DNA of 10,160 nucleotides from assembly GCA_017547065.1 (NCBI GenBank), contig JAFYRC010000141.1, positions 1-10,160 on the forward strand, written 5' to 3'. The notes beneath the pieces are model-generated. The model had not been told where the DNA came from, ran no database searches, and worked only from the letters and a program-made list of their open reading frames with translations. The position numbers were made by a program, and so were the translations under genes. Every line of letters begins with the position of its first letter. Positions within the stretch are counted from its first letter, which is position 1. Positions 1 through 7,285 of this stretch are shown piece after piece. This DNA is from Tidjanibacter sp. Its GTDB lineage: Bacteria > Bacteroidota > Bacteroidia > Bacteroidales > Rikenellaceae.

Positions 1-149
1 AGGCCTACCGCCAGGTGGGCGTTGCGGTGCAGGAGGGACGCTATACCCCCACCCGCGAGGTGCACCACACCCACGAGGGTAGCATTGGTAACCTCTGCAA
101 CGACAAGATTGCCGACAAAATGGCCCAGGTGCTCAAAGCGTTTGAGTAG
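1..149 (+). CDS. argH: Argininosuccinate lyase, C-terminal fragment (5' end outside window)
   Basis: The last 48 codons of a plus-strand gene enter from the left edge and end at TAG (147-149). The peptide contains VHHTHEGSIGNLCND, which I recognise as the conserved C-terminal segment of Bacteroidales argininosuccinate lyases, preceded by an AYRQVG segment that matches the family. The enzyme is cytoplasmic and splits argininosuccinate into arginine and fumarate, the last step of arginine synthesis. The catalytic regions lie outside the window, so activity cannot be judged. A strong terminator begins about 20 bp after the stop, so this is the last gene of its transcription unit. The identification rests on recall of the tail sequence only. 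Confidence 0.83.
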   Translation, partial: AYRQVGVAVQEGRYTPTREVHHTHEGSIGNLCNDKIADKMAQVLKAFE

Positions 150-170
150 GTCTGTGATGTGATAAAAGCA

Positions 171-210
171 GAAGCCCCGAAGGACAACCTTCGGGGCTTC
201 TACTTTTTTT
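171..210 (+). terminator. Intrinsic terminator after argH, possibly bidirectional
   Basis: A perfect 13-bp stem (171-183 with 188-200, GAAGCCCCGAAGG and its complement) closes an ACAA loop and is followed by a run of seven T (204-210) on the plus strand. Read on the minus strand, the same stem lies about 20 bp after the stop of the phosphoesterase gene that ends at 222 and is followed by only four T, so it probably stops that convergent transcript less efficiently. The genes on either side converge here. Confidence 0.92.
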
Positions 211-221
211 GTTTGAAACCA

Positions 222-2693
222 TTAGGAGGGCTTCACGGCTGCGGTGTAGTCGGAACCCTCGGTGATGGTGCTCTCCTCATAGGTGCGGCCGAGGCTGTCG
301 GTGGCAACAACCTTGATGGTCGCATTCTTGTTTTTGAGCTTGTACTGATACATGTGCTGGCACTCGGCCCAACCACCATTGGAGGTGGTGCGACCCAACA
401 CGCCCAGCATGTAGCCTGCAACCCAGAAGTCGTGGCCGGTGATGGTGCCGTCGGCTGCACGGCGGGGGTTGTCGTAGGTGTAGTCGCCAATGAGCGCGCC
501 GATGGCGGGCTGTGTGGCGGGCAGGAGGGTCATGTCGCCCGAGTAGACGCCGTCCTCATATACCGAGATTTTCCAGTCGCTGGCGGCGTTGTAGACGTTG
601 GCGAGGATTACATCGTCGGCAAAGTTGAAGCCATAGTAACCCATGGTGTTGTTGGGGTTGGAGCCACTGATGGGGCCGCCCGTTACGGCATTACCACGGT
701 AGAGGCGCATCTGTTTCTCACGCGAGGAGGTGGCTGCGGTGTAGCCATAGAAATACTCCTCGGAGAGCTTGTTGCCCTCGGTTACGAAGACGTTGAAACC
801 GTTGGGCGTTCCGTCGCCACACACACACGAAATCCACCAAGCACCCGCAACTGATGCGATGTTGTGCTCCCTGATACCCTGTGCGTTCACATAGTTCTGC
901 TGGGTGTGTTTGTGGCCCGAGAGGATGTGTACGTTGGGGTAGGTTTTCAGCAGGTTGAGCACCTCCTGAACGTTGGTGCTGGTGTTGAGCGAGGCGATGT
1001 TTTTGCTCTTCTCGTCGAAGAGGGGAATGTGCACGCAGAAGAGGATGAGTTTATCCTTGGGTACGAGTGCGAGGTCCTGTTTGAGCCATTCAAACTGTCG
1101 GTTGGTGAAACCGAGGTGGTAGTTGCTCGACGAGGAAGAGGTGGCCGACGAGAAGATCACGTTACGCATACCGATGATGTGGGCGTCGGCACGGTTGAAG
1201 GAGTAGTCCACGGGGCCAAACATAGTCTCAAAGTCACGCTGGGCCTTGATGTTGATGTCCGAGCTGCGGGAGTCAACCACCAGAGGATGGCTGGCATCAT
1301 ACTCGTTCTGGTCGTGGTTACCCATGATTTGGAACACGGGCATGCCGGTCTTGCTCACCGAAAAACCATCCCTCATGTCGTCCATCATGTGGGTGCACTT
1401 CTGGTTGTCGGTGTTGAAAATAACGTCGCCGAGGGTGATACCATACTTGGGATAGTCGAGCGTGTTTGCGTGGGCTGCGATGCCAGGGACAGCCTCCTTT
1501 AAGAAACGGTTGAGGTTGCCCGAGGAGTAAACCTGGGGGTCGGCAAATGCAAAGAGAGCGAATTTCTTCTCCTTACCGCCGGCAATGGGGGTGAGGGTGA
1601 AGTCCACACGGGGCGAGGGAGTGGGGAACTCCTTCCAGAAGCAGGGCTGGCCATACTGGTTGACCTCCACCTGATACTCTGCGGGGGTGGAGTAGTAGAT
1701 ATACCAAGTGTCGGTCGACACTTTCAGGCTGTAATAGCCATTGCTGTCGGTCGATACAACTGTGAAACCGTCGCTCACAGCCACACCTGCCACGGGATTG
1801 CCTGCGGTGTCCTTAACGTAGCCATACACCTTCTCGAAGATGGGAGCCGAGTTGTTCTCGTTGCTGTTGGGCTTACCGAGGGTAACGGAGCAGTCGGGTG
1901 TGTACTCCACGGTGTTGAACTTGTAGACAAAGCCACCCTGTGCATCCACGTTGTCCCACTTCATCTTCAACGACTTACCCTCGATGTCGAAGATCTCAAT
2001 CTGGCAGTTGCCGTGCTTGCCGTAGGGGATCTGCAGGCGGATGGTCTGGGGCCTCTCGGTGGAGATGGTAAAGTTGTTGGGCAGAAAATATGTGATGGTG
2101 TTGGTGTTGTCGGTGGTGGCCTTCAAGGATGCAAAGTTGCAGTTCACCTCAAAGGTACCCGACAGTTTGGAGTCGTCGAGCGATGTAAAGACAATCTTGC
2201 TGATGGTGGTGGTACCCTGGGTTGTCGATTTGAGGTCGAAAACCACGGCGCTGGTCATGTGGCGCATGGTAGCGGTGGTGCCACTCGACACAACTGCACA
2301 CATGGGCATCGAGGCGAAGTCGAAGACCTCGGGGCGGAGGCTCTGCTGCGAGGGAATCACCACAATGGGTTTCTCGACGGTGCTACCCTCCACATGGGGG
2401 TAAATTACGCTGTAGGGCGCAGTTGTTCCCTCGGGAATCTCAAAGTTGGCCGTTTGGGGCTCGCCGGCATTGATGGTGCCAACCTGTGTGGGGATGCCGT
2501 TAATGGACACCGTTGCGTCCGAAGTCCACTCGGGGAAGTAGATGTCCGTGCCGCTTGTGGCAATTGTCAGCAGAGGCGAGGTTGAGAGTGTAAGTTGAGG
2601 TTTGCTCTGAGGGCCGTCGTCGCCATTGTCGGGGGTGCAACTTGCAAAACCGACAGCCAGGAGCAATAGGGGTAATAGGTGTTTTAGTTTCAT
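222..2693 (-). CDS. Fimbrillin-like domain / calcineurin-like phosphoesterase lipoprotein
   Basis: 823 residues. The N-terminus is a lipoprotein signal (MKLK, a Leu-rich core, then GFASC with the lipid Cys at 19), followed by acidic CTPDNGDDG, which resembles Bacteroidota surface-export signals. Residues ~30-265 look like a fimbrillin-type beta domain (HMTSAVVFDL, TYFLPNN, GGFVYKFNTVEY). Residues ~287-370 are a carboxypeptidase-regulatory-like beta sandwich seen at the front of Bacteroidota metallophosphoesterases. The catalytic domain (~377-600) has D385-x-Q387, G422-D423, GNHD 458-461, H555 and GHKH 593-596, which form a dinuclear metal site. A C-terminal beta domain (~663-823) follows. It lies 33 bp downstream of its paralogue with no promoter seen, so the two are probably co-transcribed. 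The reaction should be phosphomonoester or phosphodiester hydrolysis at the cell envelope or surface; the substrate is unknown. The N-terminal domain call is the less certain part. Confidence 0.85.
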   Translation of the reverse strand: MKLKHLLPLLLLAVGFASCTPDNGDDGPQSKPQLTLSTSPLLTIATSGTDIYFPEWTSDATVSINGIPTQVGTINAGEPQTANFEIPEGTTAPYSVIYPHVEGSTVEKPIVVIPSQQSLRPEVFDFASMPMCAVVSSGTTATMRHMTSAVVFDLKSTTQGTTTISKIVFTSLDDSKLSGTFEVNCNFASLKATTDNTNTITYFLPNNFTISTERPQTIRLQIPYGKHGNCQIEIFDIEGKSLKMKWDNVDAQGGFVYKFNTVEYTPDCSVTLGKPNSNENNSAPIFEKVYGYVKDTAGNPVAGVAVSDGFTVVSTDSNGYYSLKVSTDTWYIYYSTPAEYQVEVNQYGQPCFWKEFPTPSPRVDFTLTPIAGGKEKKFALFAFADPQVYSSGNLNRFLKEAVPGIAAHANTLDYPKYGITLGDVIFNTDNQKCTHMMDDMRDGFSVSKTGMPVFQIMGNHDQNEYDASHPLVVDSRSSDINIKAQRDFETMFGPVDYSFNRADAHIIGMRNVIFSSATSSSSSNYHLGFTNRQFEWLKQDLALVPKDKLILFCVHIPLFDEKSKNIASLNTSTNVQEVLNLLKTYPNVHILSGHKHTQQNYVNAQGIREHNIASVAGAWWISCVCGDGTPNGFNVFVTEGNKLSEEYFYGYTAATSSREKQMRLYRGNAVTGGPISGSNPNNTMGYYGFNFADDVILANVYNAASDWKISVYEDGVYSGDMTLLPATQPAIGALIGDYTYDNPRRAADGTITGHDFWVAGYMLGVLGRTTSNGGWAECQHMYQYKLKNKNATIKVVATDSLGRTYEESTITEGSDYTAAVKPS

Positions 2694-2726
2694 AGTTGTA
2701 TTTGCGTTTGTTTTATTATTTCGAGT

Positions 2727-4421
2727 TTAGTTGGGCCTCACAGCGGTGGTGTAGTCGGTGCCCACGGTTATGGTGCTCTCCTCGTAGGTGTTACCCCAGC
2801 AGTCGGTGGCAACAACCTTTATCGCCGAGTCCTTGTTTTTGAGTTTGTAGTAGTACATGTGCTTGCAGGGCTTGTAGCCACCATTGGCGGTGGTGCGACC
2901 CATCACGCCCATCAGGTAGCCCGTAACCCAAAAGTCATGGCCTGTTGCAACTCCATCGGCCACACGGCGGGGATTGTTGTAGGAGAGGTCGCCCACGAGC
3001 TCCTTGAATGGGGGCTCCTCGGCGGGCAGGAGGGTCATATCGCCCGAGTAGACGCCGTCCTCGTAGACCGAAATGCGCCACTCGCTGTCGGCATTGTAGA
3101 CGTTGGCCAGCAGCCCGTCGTCGCCGAAGTTAAAGCCGTAGTAGCCCTTGGTCAGGTTCTTATTCTCGCCCTCGATGGGGCCACCCGTTACGGCATTACC
3201 GCGGTAGAGGCGCATCTGGTGATTGCGGGTTGAAGAGCCCTTGGTGTAGCCATAGAAGTATCCGTCCACCAGGTGGTTGCCATCGGCTACAAAGACATTG
3301 AAACCGTTGGGTACGCCGTCGGCACCCATACACGCAGCCCACCATGCACCTGCCACCGAGGCGGCATTGTGCTCCTTGATACCATAGGAGTTTGTGTAGT
3401 TGGTCTGTCGGTGCTCGTGGCCCGAGAGGATGTGCACGTTGTCGTAGGTGCTCAGCAGGGCGAGCACTTCCTCCACGTTGGTATCCGTATTGAGCGAGGC
3501 GATGTGTTTGCTCTTCTCGTCGAAGAGGGGAATGTGGACGCAGAAGAGGATGAGTTTGTCCTTCGGCACGAGTGCGAGGTCTTGTTTGAGCCACTCAAAC
3601 TGTCGGTCGGTAAAGCCGAGGTGGTAGTTGTGGGTGGAGGAGGTTGTGGGCGACGAGAAAATCACGTTGCGCATGCCGATGATGTGCGCATCGCCACGGT
3701 TGAATGAGTAGTCCACGGGACCGAAAACGCTCTCAAAGTCGCGCTGGGCCTTGATGTTAGTGTCGGAGCTACGCTCGTCGGCCACCAGTGGGTTGGAGGC
3801 GTTAAACTCGTTGTGGTCGTGGTTGCCCATAATCTGGAACACGGGCATGCCGACCTTCTCCACCGAGAATCCATCCCTCATGTCGTCCATCATGTGGCTA
3901 CACTTGAAGTTGTCGGTGTTGAAGATGATGTCGCCCAGCGTGATACCATAGAGGGGCAGATTGAGGCTCTCGGCATGGGCTGCAATGCCCGGCACGGCCT
4001 CGCCTAGGAAGCGGTTGAGGTTACCCTGCGAGTAGACCTGCGGGTCGGCAAAGGTGAAGAGAGCAAATTTCTCCTCTTTGCCACCTTCGAGGGGTGTGAG
4101 TGTGAAGTCCACGCGGGGCGAGGGAGTGGGAAACTCCTTCCAGAAGCATGGTTGGCCAAACTCGTTGACCTCCACACGGTACTCCGCGGGGGTGGAGTAG
4201 TAGATGTACCAAGTGTCGGCCGACACCTTCAAGGAGTAGTATCCCTTGCTGTTGGTTGCCACCACCGAATAGCCGTCGCTCACGGCCACGCCCTCGATGG
4301 GCTTGCCTGCGGTATCCTTCACATAGCCATGGATCTTCTTGTGGAAGGTCTGGGCATGGGCGGTCATGCCGACGCAAAGGGCGAGCAGGAGAGTAAGAAG
4401 GCGAAGTTTTCCGAAATTCAT
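2727..4421 (-). CDS. Secreted calcineurin-like metallophosphoesterase (paralogue of 222-2693)
   Basis: 564 residues from the ATG at 4421. The same frame is open further upstream to an ATG at 4508, but the 4421 start is preferred: it opens directly with a Sec signal peptide (MNFGKLRLL, hydrophobic core, cleavage after AHA at 21-23), and a TAnnTTTG promoter element lies inside the longer reading. The mature protein begins almost at once with the regulatory-like beta sandwich (~30-110), then the phosphoesterase domain with D126-x-Q128, G163-D164, GNHD 199-202, H296 and GHEH 334-337, then the C-terminal beta domain (~405-564). It matches residues 287-823 of the downstream protein over 537 positions with no net length change. 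It lacks a lipobox, so it should be periplasmic or released. It is the first gene of a two-gene unit and the substrate is unknown. Confidence 0.87.
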   Translation of the reverse strand: MNFGKLRLLTLLLALCVGMTAHAQTFHKKIHGYVKDTAGKPIEGVAVSDGYSVVATNSKGYYSLKVSADTWYIYYSTPAEYRVEVNEFGQPCFWKEFPTPSPRVDFTLTPLEGGKEEKFALFTFADPQVYSQGNLNRFLGEAVPGIAAHAESLNLPLYGITLGDIIFNTDNFKCSHMMDDMRDGFSVEKVGMPVFQIMGNHDHNEFNASNPLVADERSSDTNIKAQRDFESVFGPVDYSFNRGDAHIIGMRNVIFSSPTTSSTHNYHLGFTDRQFEWLKQDLALVPKDKLILFCVHIPLFDEKSKHIASLNTDTNVEEVLALLSTYDNVHILSGHEHRQTNYTNSYGIKEHNAASVAGAWWAACMGADGVPNGFNVFVADGNHLVDGYFYGYTKGSSTRNHQMRLYRGNAVTGGPIEGENKNLTKGYYGFNFGDDGLLANVYNADSEWRISVYEDGVYSGDMTLLPAEEPPFKELVGDLSYNNPRRVADGVATGHDFWVTGYLMGVMGRTTANGGYKPCKHMYYYKLKNKDSAIKVVATDCWGNTYEESTITVGTDYTTAVRPN

Positions 4422-4478
4422 AGGTCTGTTGTGTTTGTTGAATGGCCGTAGCTCGTCCGCATTCTGTGGACGTACACA

Positions 4479-4486
4479 CAAAAGTA
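4479..4486 (-). promoter_or_regulatory. Bacteroidota -7 element (TACTTTTG) for the phosphoesterase pair
   Basis: On the minus strand TACTTTTG matches the Bacteroidota primary-sigma -7 consensus TAnnTTTG. It lies between the queG stop (4521) and the preferred start at 4421, giving a leader of about 55 nt. The expected -33 region, 19 bp upstream, reads GGTG and is only a partial match to TTTG. No hairpin terminator was seen between queG and this point, so read-through from queG is also possible. Confidence 0.5.
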
Positions 4487-4520
4487 TGAATTTTTCTTGA
4501 AGTTTCACCCCATGGGTGGT

Positions 4521-5402
4521 CTATTTTTTGAATTTCCTCGCCAGGGGTGTAGCACCAAAGATGGCTTGACCCTCCTCGGGTGAGATGTTGGCCCAGAAGT
4601 GGGCGTCGTAGTCGAGGGGGTTAATGAGGGTGTTGAAACGGGGGTTGACGTGGAGTGGGGCGGTGGCGTTGTGGGGGCAGCAGCTCTGGCACTCGTCGCA
4701 CCCGAACACCCAGCCTTTGGTGTCGAAATCGGCCAGTTTACCACTCGGTTCAACAGTTCTGTTTGATATGCAAAGTGTTGTGTTTATCGTCCTTGTGGGG
4801 TTAATTGCTCCCGTTGGGCATCGTAGCAAACAGCGACCACAACCCACACATCCGTCCTCTTCGTAGGGGGCGCTGTATGTGTCGCACTCGTCGGTCAGAA
4901 TGAGCGCACCGAGATTGATGAACGAGCCGAGCTTGGGGTTTATAATCAGCGAGTTACGCCCTGTCCAACCAATGCCGGCAAGCCTTGCGAGGCTCTTTTC
5001 GGCCAAAGGGGTGCTGTCGACGCAGATTTTCACAGACTTGTGGTCGGTGATGCCCAGCCCCGTGGCCACCTCGCGGAACATCTCTTTGAGCGTGGTGTGG
5101 TAGTCGTTGGTGAGAGCATAGGAGGCTATGCGTGCATCGAAATCGGCCTCGTAGCCCATTGAGAAGGCGTTTTTGTAGCTCACGGCGCCCACGATAATGC
5201 TCTTGGCTCCCTCCAACAGAAGGGTGGCGTCAAACCTTTTGTCGACGTTGCGATGGAGGTAGTGGAGGTCGGGAGCGTTGTCGTCCGACAGCCAAGCCTC
5301 AAATCGGGCTTTGGCATCGGAGAGTTTCTCCGCACGGACAACTCCCCACGCGTCAAACCCCGCGGAGGCCATCAAGTTCGATATTTTTTCGGTTTTGAAC
5401 AT
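4521..5402 (-). CDS. queG: Epoxyqueuosine reductase (short form)
   Basis: 293 residues, ending in TAG. QueG is a cytoplasmic cobalamin- and 4Fe-4S-dependent enzyme that reduces epoxyqueuosine to queuosine in the anticodon of GUN tRNAs, the final step of queuosine synthesis. The first cluster ligands are C185, C188, C191 and C195 (CVGCGRCLLRCP). The second set is C211 (in CIS), C235, C238 and C242 (GCDECQSCCP), with an extra adjacent Cys at 241. The conserved acid is D129 in VDSTPLAEKSLA, followed by AGIGWTGRNS. DYH at 100-102 matches the family's conserved YA-DYH region. The C-terminal HEAT-like repeats of longer QueG proteins are absent. The gene is divergent from the acyl-CoA synthetase gene; no other queuosine gene is in the window. 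Confidence 0.92.
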   Translation of the reverse strand: MFKTEKISNLMASAGFDAWGVVRAEKLSDAKARFEAWLSDDNAPDLHYLHRNVDKRFDATLLLEGAKSIIVGAVSYKNAFSMGYEADFDARIASYALTNDYHTTLKEMFREVATGLGITDHKSVKICVDSTPLAEKSLARLAGIGWTGRNSLIINPKLGSFINLGALILTDECDTYSAPYEEDGCVGCGRCLLRCPTGAINPTRTINTTLCISNRTVEPSGKLADFDTKGWVFGCDECQSCCPHNATAPLHVNPRFNTLINPLDYDAHFWANISPEEGQAIFGATPLARKFKK

Positions 5403-5448
5403 TCCACCGATTTTTGCTACCTTCGATGTATTGTCGGGATAATTATAC

Positions 5449-5456
5449 TACTTTTG
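5449..5456 (+). promoter_or_regulatory. -7 element (TACTTTTG) for the acyl-CoA synthetase gene
   Basis: TACTTTTG on the plus strand matches TAnnTTTG. The -33 position about 20 bp upstream reads GATG, a weak match. Transcription would begin near 5462 and leave a leader of about 60 nt before the ATG at 5523. It also excludes the longer in-frame reading that begins at 5253 inside queG. Confidence 0.5.
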
Positions 5457-5461
5457 CTGAT

Positions 5462-5486
5462 GTTCCCGACATGTGTGTCGGAGAAC
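5462..5486. repeat. Inverted repeat between facing promoters (possible operator or 5' hairpin)
   Basis: The arms GTTCCCGACA (5462-5471) and TGTCGG-A-GAAC (5476-5486) are complementary over 10 bp with a single bulged A (5482) and a TGTG loop. The repeat starts where the plus-strand transcript is predicted to begin and ends where the minus-strand (queG) transcript is predicted to begin. It could be a protein-binding operator or a stabilising hairpin at both 5' ends. Its role is inferred. Confidence 0.5.
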
Positions 5487-5491
5487 AACCT

Positions 5492-5499
5492 CAAAGGTA
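5492..5499 (-). promoter_or_regulatory. -7 element (TACCTTTG) for queG
   Basis: Read on the minus strand the sequence is TACCTTTG, matching TAnnTTTG, with TTTC exactly 19 bp upstream at the -33 position (consensus TTTG). The predicted queG leader is about 80 nt. Because this element lies to the right of the plus-strand promoter, the two promoters face each other and their first transcribed bases overlap. Confidence 0.5.
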
Positions 5500-5522
5500 C
5501 ACTAAATATTTTAGATAAGAAA

Positions 5523-7130
5523 ATGAAAATCGAAACTCTAAAACAACTATTCAACCATAGTGTCCGCAAGTGGAGCAAGAACACCGCTCTGTCGATGTTC
5601 GAGCGCGAGAGCATGACCTATGGCGAGATGGCCGATAGGGTGAAGTATGTCAGCGAGCTCCTTTCGGGTGCAGGTGTTGCTTCGGGCGATAAGGTTGCTC
5701 TGTTGAGCAGCAGTATGCCCAACTGGGGCGTGTGCTACTTTGCAGCCGTAAGCTCCGGTATGGTCATCGTGCCCATCCTGCCCGACTTCTCCGGTGCCGA
5801 ACTCGATAAGATCATCGAACACTCCGAGGCAAAAGCACTTTGCGTGAGCGACAAGCTCTACACCAAGCTCTCGCCTGAGACCATCGAGAGGATGAACATC
5901 GTCATCCGCACCAAAAACCTCGGTGTACTCAATCGCACCTGCGAGGAGTATGTTGCTCCCGTTGATCCCAAGCCCGAGGACCTTGCGGCTATCATCTACA
6001 CCTCTGGTACCACCTCCACCCCCAAGGGTGTAATGCTCACTCACCGAGCCCTCACAACCCAGGTGGAACTCTGCTACGACATGCAGAACGTGGACGAGAA
6101 CGACGTCTTCCTGAGCATCCTCCCATTGGCACACACCTACGAGTGCTCGCTGGGCTTGCTCCTTCCCATCAGCCACGGCTCGCAGGTGGTCTACCTCGAC
6201 CGTCCGCCCACGGCTTCGGCTCTGATGCCCGCCTTCAAGAGCGTGCGTCCCACCATCATCCTTTCGGTGCCCCTGATTATGGAAAAAGTGTTCCGCAGTC
6301 AGGTGAAGGGTCGCTTCACGAAGTCCAAACTGATGGCCTCCATCTACTCGGTGGGTATCTTCCGCAAACTGCTCCACTGTGTGGCAGGTATGGCAATGAA
6401 AAAACTCTTCGGTGGCCGAGTACGCTTCTTTGGTATCGGTGGCGCCAAGGTGGATTGGGAGACCGAGCGTTACATGCGTGAGGCCAAGTTCCCCTACGCC
6501 ATTGGCTATGGACTTACCGAAACCGCACCCCTCATCTATGGTGCACCCCCATTCAAAACCCGATTGCAGGCCGTAGGTTTGGCGGCACTCCACGTGGAGG
6601 GTAAGCTCATCAACCAGAACCCCGAAACGGGTGAGGGTGAGCTTGTGGTTAAGACCCCCTGTATCATGGAGGGCTATTTCAAGAACCCCGAGGCTACCGC
6701 TGAGGCTTTCACCGAGGATGGCTGGTTCCGCACCAAGGACCTCTGTGTGTTCGACAAGAAGGGCTACCTCGCAATCAAAGGTAGGGTCAACAATATGATT
6801 GTGGGCTCGTCGGGCGAGAATATCTATCCCGAAGAGATTGAGAGTGTTATCAATACCCACGCACTCGTTACCGAGTCGAGTGTTGTGGCCGATAAGGGTA
6901 CCCTTGTGGCCCTTGTGGCTCTCGACAAGGAGAAGCTCGAAGAACGTCTTTCGGAGTTCAAGGGCAACGTGTCGGCCAAGTACGACGAGATTATGCGCGA
7001 GATTCGCGACCACGTAAACTCGCGTGTTGGTAAGTTTGCTCGTGTGGCTCAGGTTGAGGAGCAGAAGGACGGTTTCGAGAAAACCCCTACGATGAAGATT
7101 AAGCGTTTCCTTTATCGACGCGACAAATAA
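5523..7130 (+). CDS. AMP-forming acyl-CoA synthetase (long-chain fatty acid-CoA ligase type)
   Basis: 535 residues from the ATG at 5523 (MKIETLKQL); the frame is open further upstream but that part overlaps queG and the promoter. The family activates a carboxylic acid with ATP to an acyl-adenylate and transfers it to CoA. Visible motifs are the phosphate-binding loop YTSGTTSTPKG at 159-169, GYGLTET at 328-334 (adenine/acyl site), DGWFRTKD at about 400, the hinge and C-domain motif GRVNNMIVGSSGENIYPEE from 420, and a C-terminal TPTMKIKR (521-528) that carries the candidate catalytic lysine (K525 or K527). The GENIYP motif and TPT-K-K-R tail fit long-chain acyl-CoA synthetases rather than acetyl-CoA synthetases; acyl specificity cannot be read. 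It is a single-gene unit ended by the palindromic terminator near 7420. Confidence 0.9.
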   Translation: MKIETLKQLFNHSVRKWSKNTALSMFERESMTYGEMADRVKYVSELLSGAGVASGDKVALLSSSMPNWGVCYFAAVSSGMVIVPILPDFSGAELDKIIEHSEAKALCVSDKLYTKLSPETIERMNIVIRTKNLGVLNRTCEEYVAPVDPKPEDLAAIIYTSGTTSTPKGVMLTHRALTTQVELCYDMQNVDENDVFLSILPLAHTYECSLGLLLPISHGSQVVYLDRPPTASALMPAFKSVRPTIILSVPLIMEKVFRSQVKGRFTKSKLMASIYSVGIFRKLLHCVAGMAMKKLFGGRVRFFGIGGAKVDWETERYMREAKFPYAIGYGLTETAPLIYGAPPFKTRLQAVGLAALHVEGKLINQNPETGEGELVVKTPCIMEGYFKNPEATAEAFTEDGWFRTKDLCVFDKKGYLAIKGRVNNMIVGSSGENIYPEEIESVINTHALVTESSVVADKGTLVALVALDKEKLEERLSEFKGNVSAKYDEIMREIRDHVNSRVGKFARVAQVEEQKDGFEKTPTMKIKRFLYRRDK

Positions 7131-7165
7131 AAGTGATTTTTGTGGGCGAATTTTGCACCGCTCTG

Positions 7166-7234
7166 CGATAGGCGAGTTCCTCATTTGCGTTAAGCAAACT
7201 GCGGACTCGCCTTCTTGTTTGGCACAAAATTCCC
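7166..7234. repeat. Hairpin-forming intergenic repeat, copy 1
   Basis: This 69-bp unit runs from CGATAGG to AAAATTCCC and recurs at 7286-7355, with a 120-bp start-to-start period. Its core is a nested palindrome: the outer arms GGCGAGT (7171-7177) and ACTCGCC (7205-7211) enclose the inner arms TTTGC (7184-7188) and GCAAA (7194-7198) around GTTAA. The architecture resembles REP/BIME or MITE-like intergenic elements. No transposase or flanking target duplication was found. Confidence 0.85.
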
Positions 7235-7285
7235 CTCGCAAAAATACACTTTTCAAAAATGCATGTGGCGGGCGACTGCTGCGTT

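Noticed and set aside
2013..2585. Plus-strand frames inside the phosphoesterase genes (for example 190 codons here)
   Set aside because: They are antisense shadows of coherent multi-domain proteins and have no motifs of their own.
4422..4508. Longer N-terminus for the upstream phosphoesterase, starting at 4508
   Set aside because: It would bury the signal peptide behind 29 residues and place a good -7 promoter element inside the coding region.
4500..4522. Possible terminator at the end of queG (CCCATGGG palindrome)
   Set aside because: The arms leave almost no loop and no convincing T run follows directly.
5253..5522. Longer N-terminus for the acyl-CoA synthetase, starting at 5253
   Set aside because: It overlaps queG on the opposite strand and both predicted promoters, and the extra residues do not resemble the family.
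5547..7256. 569-codon minus-strand open frame opposite the acyl-CoA synthetase gene
   Set aside because: It is the antisense of a gene with complete adenylate-forming motifs. It shows no recognisable motif itself, and its N-terminal part is translated intergenic repeat.
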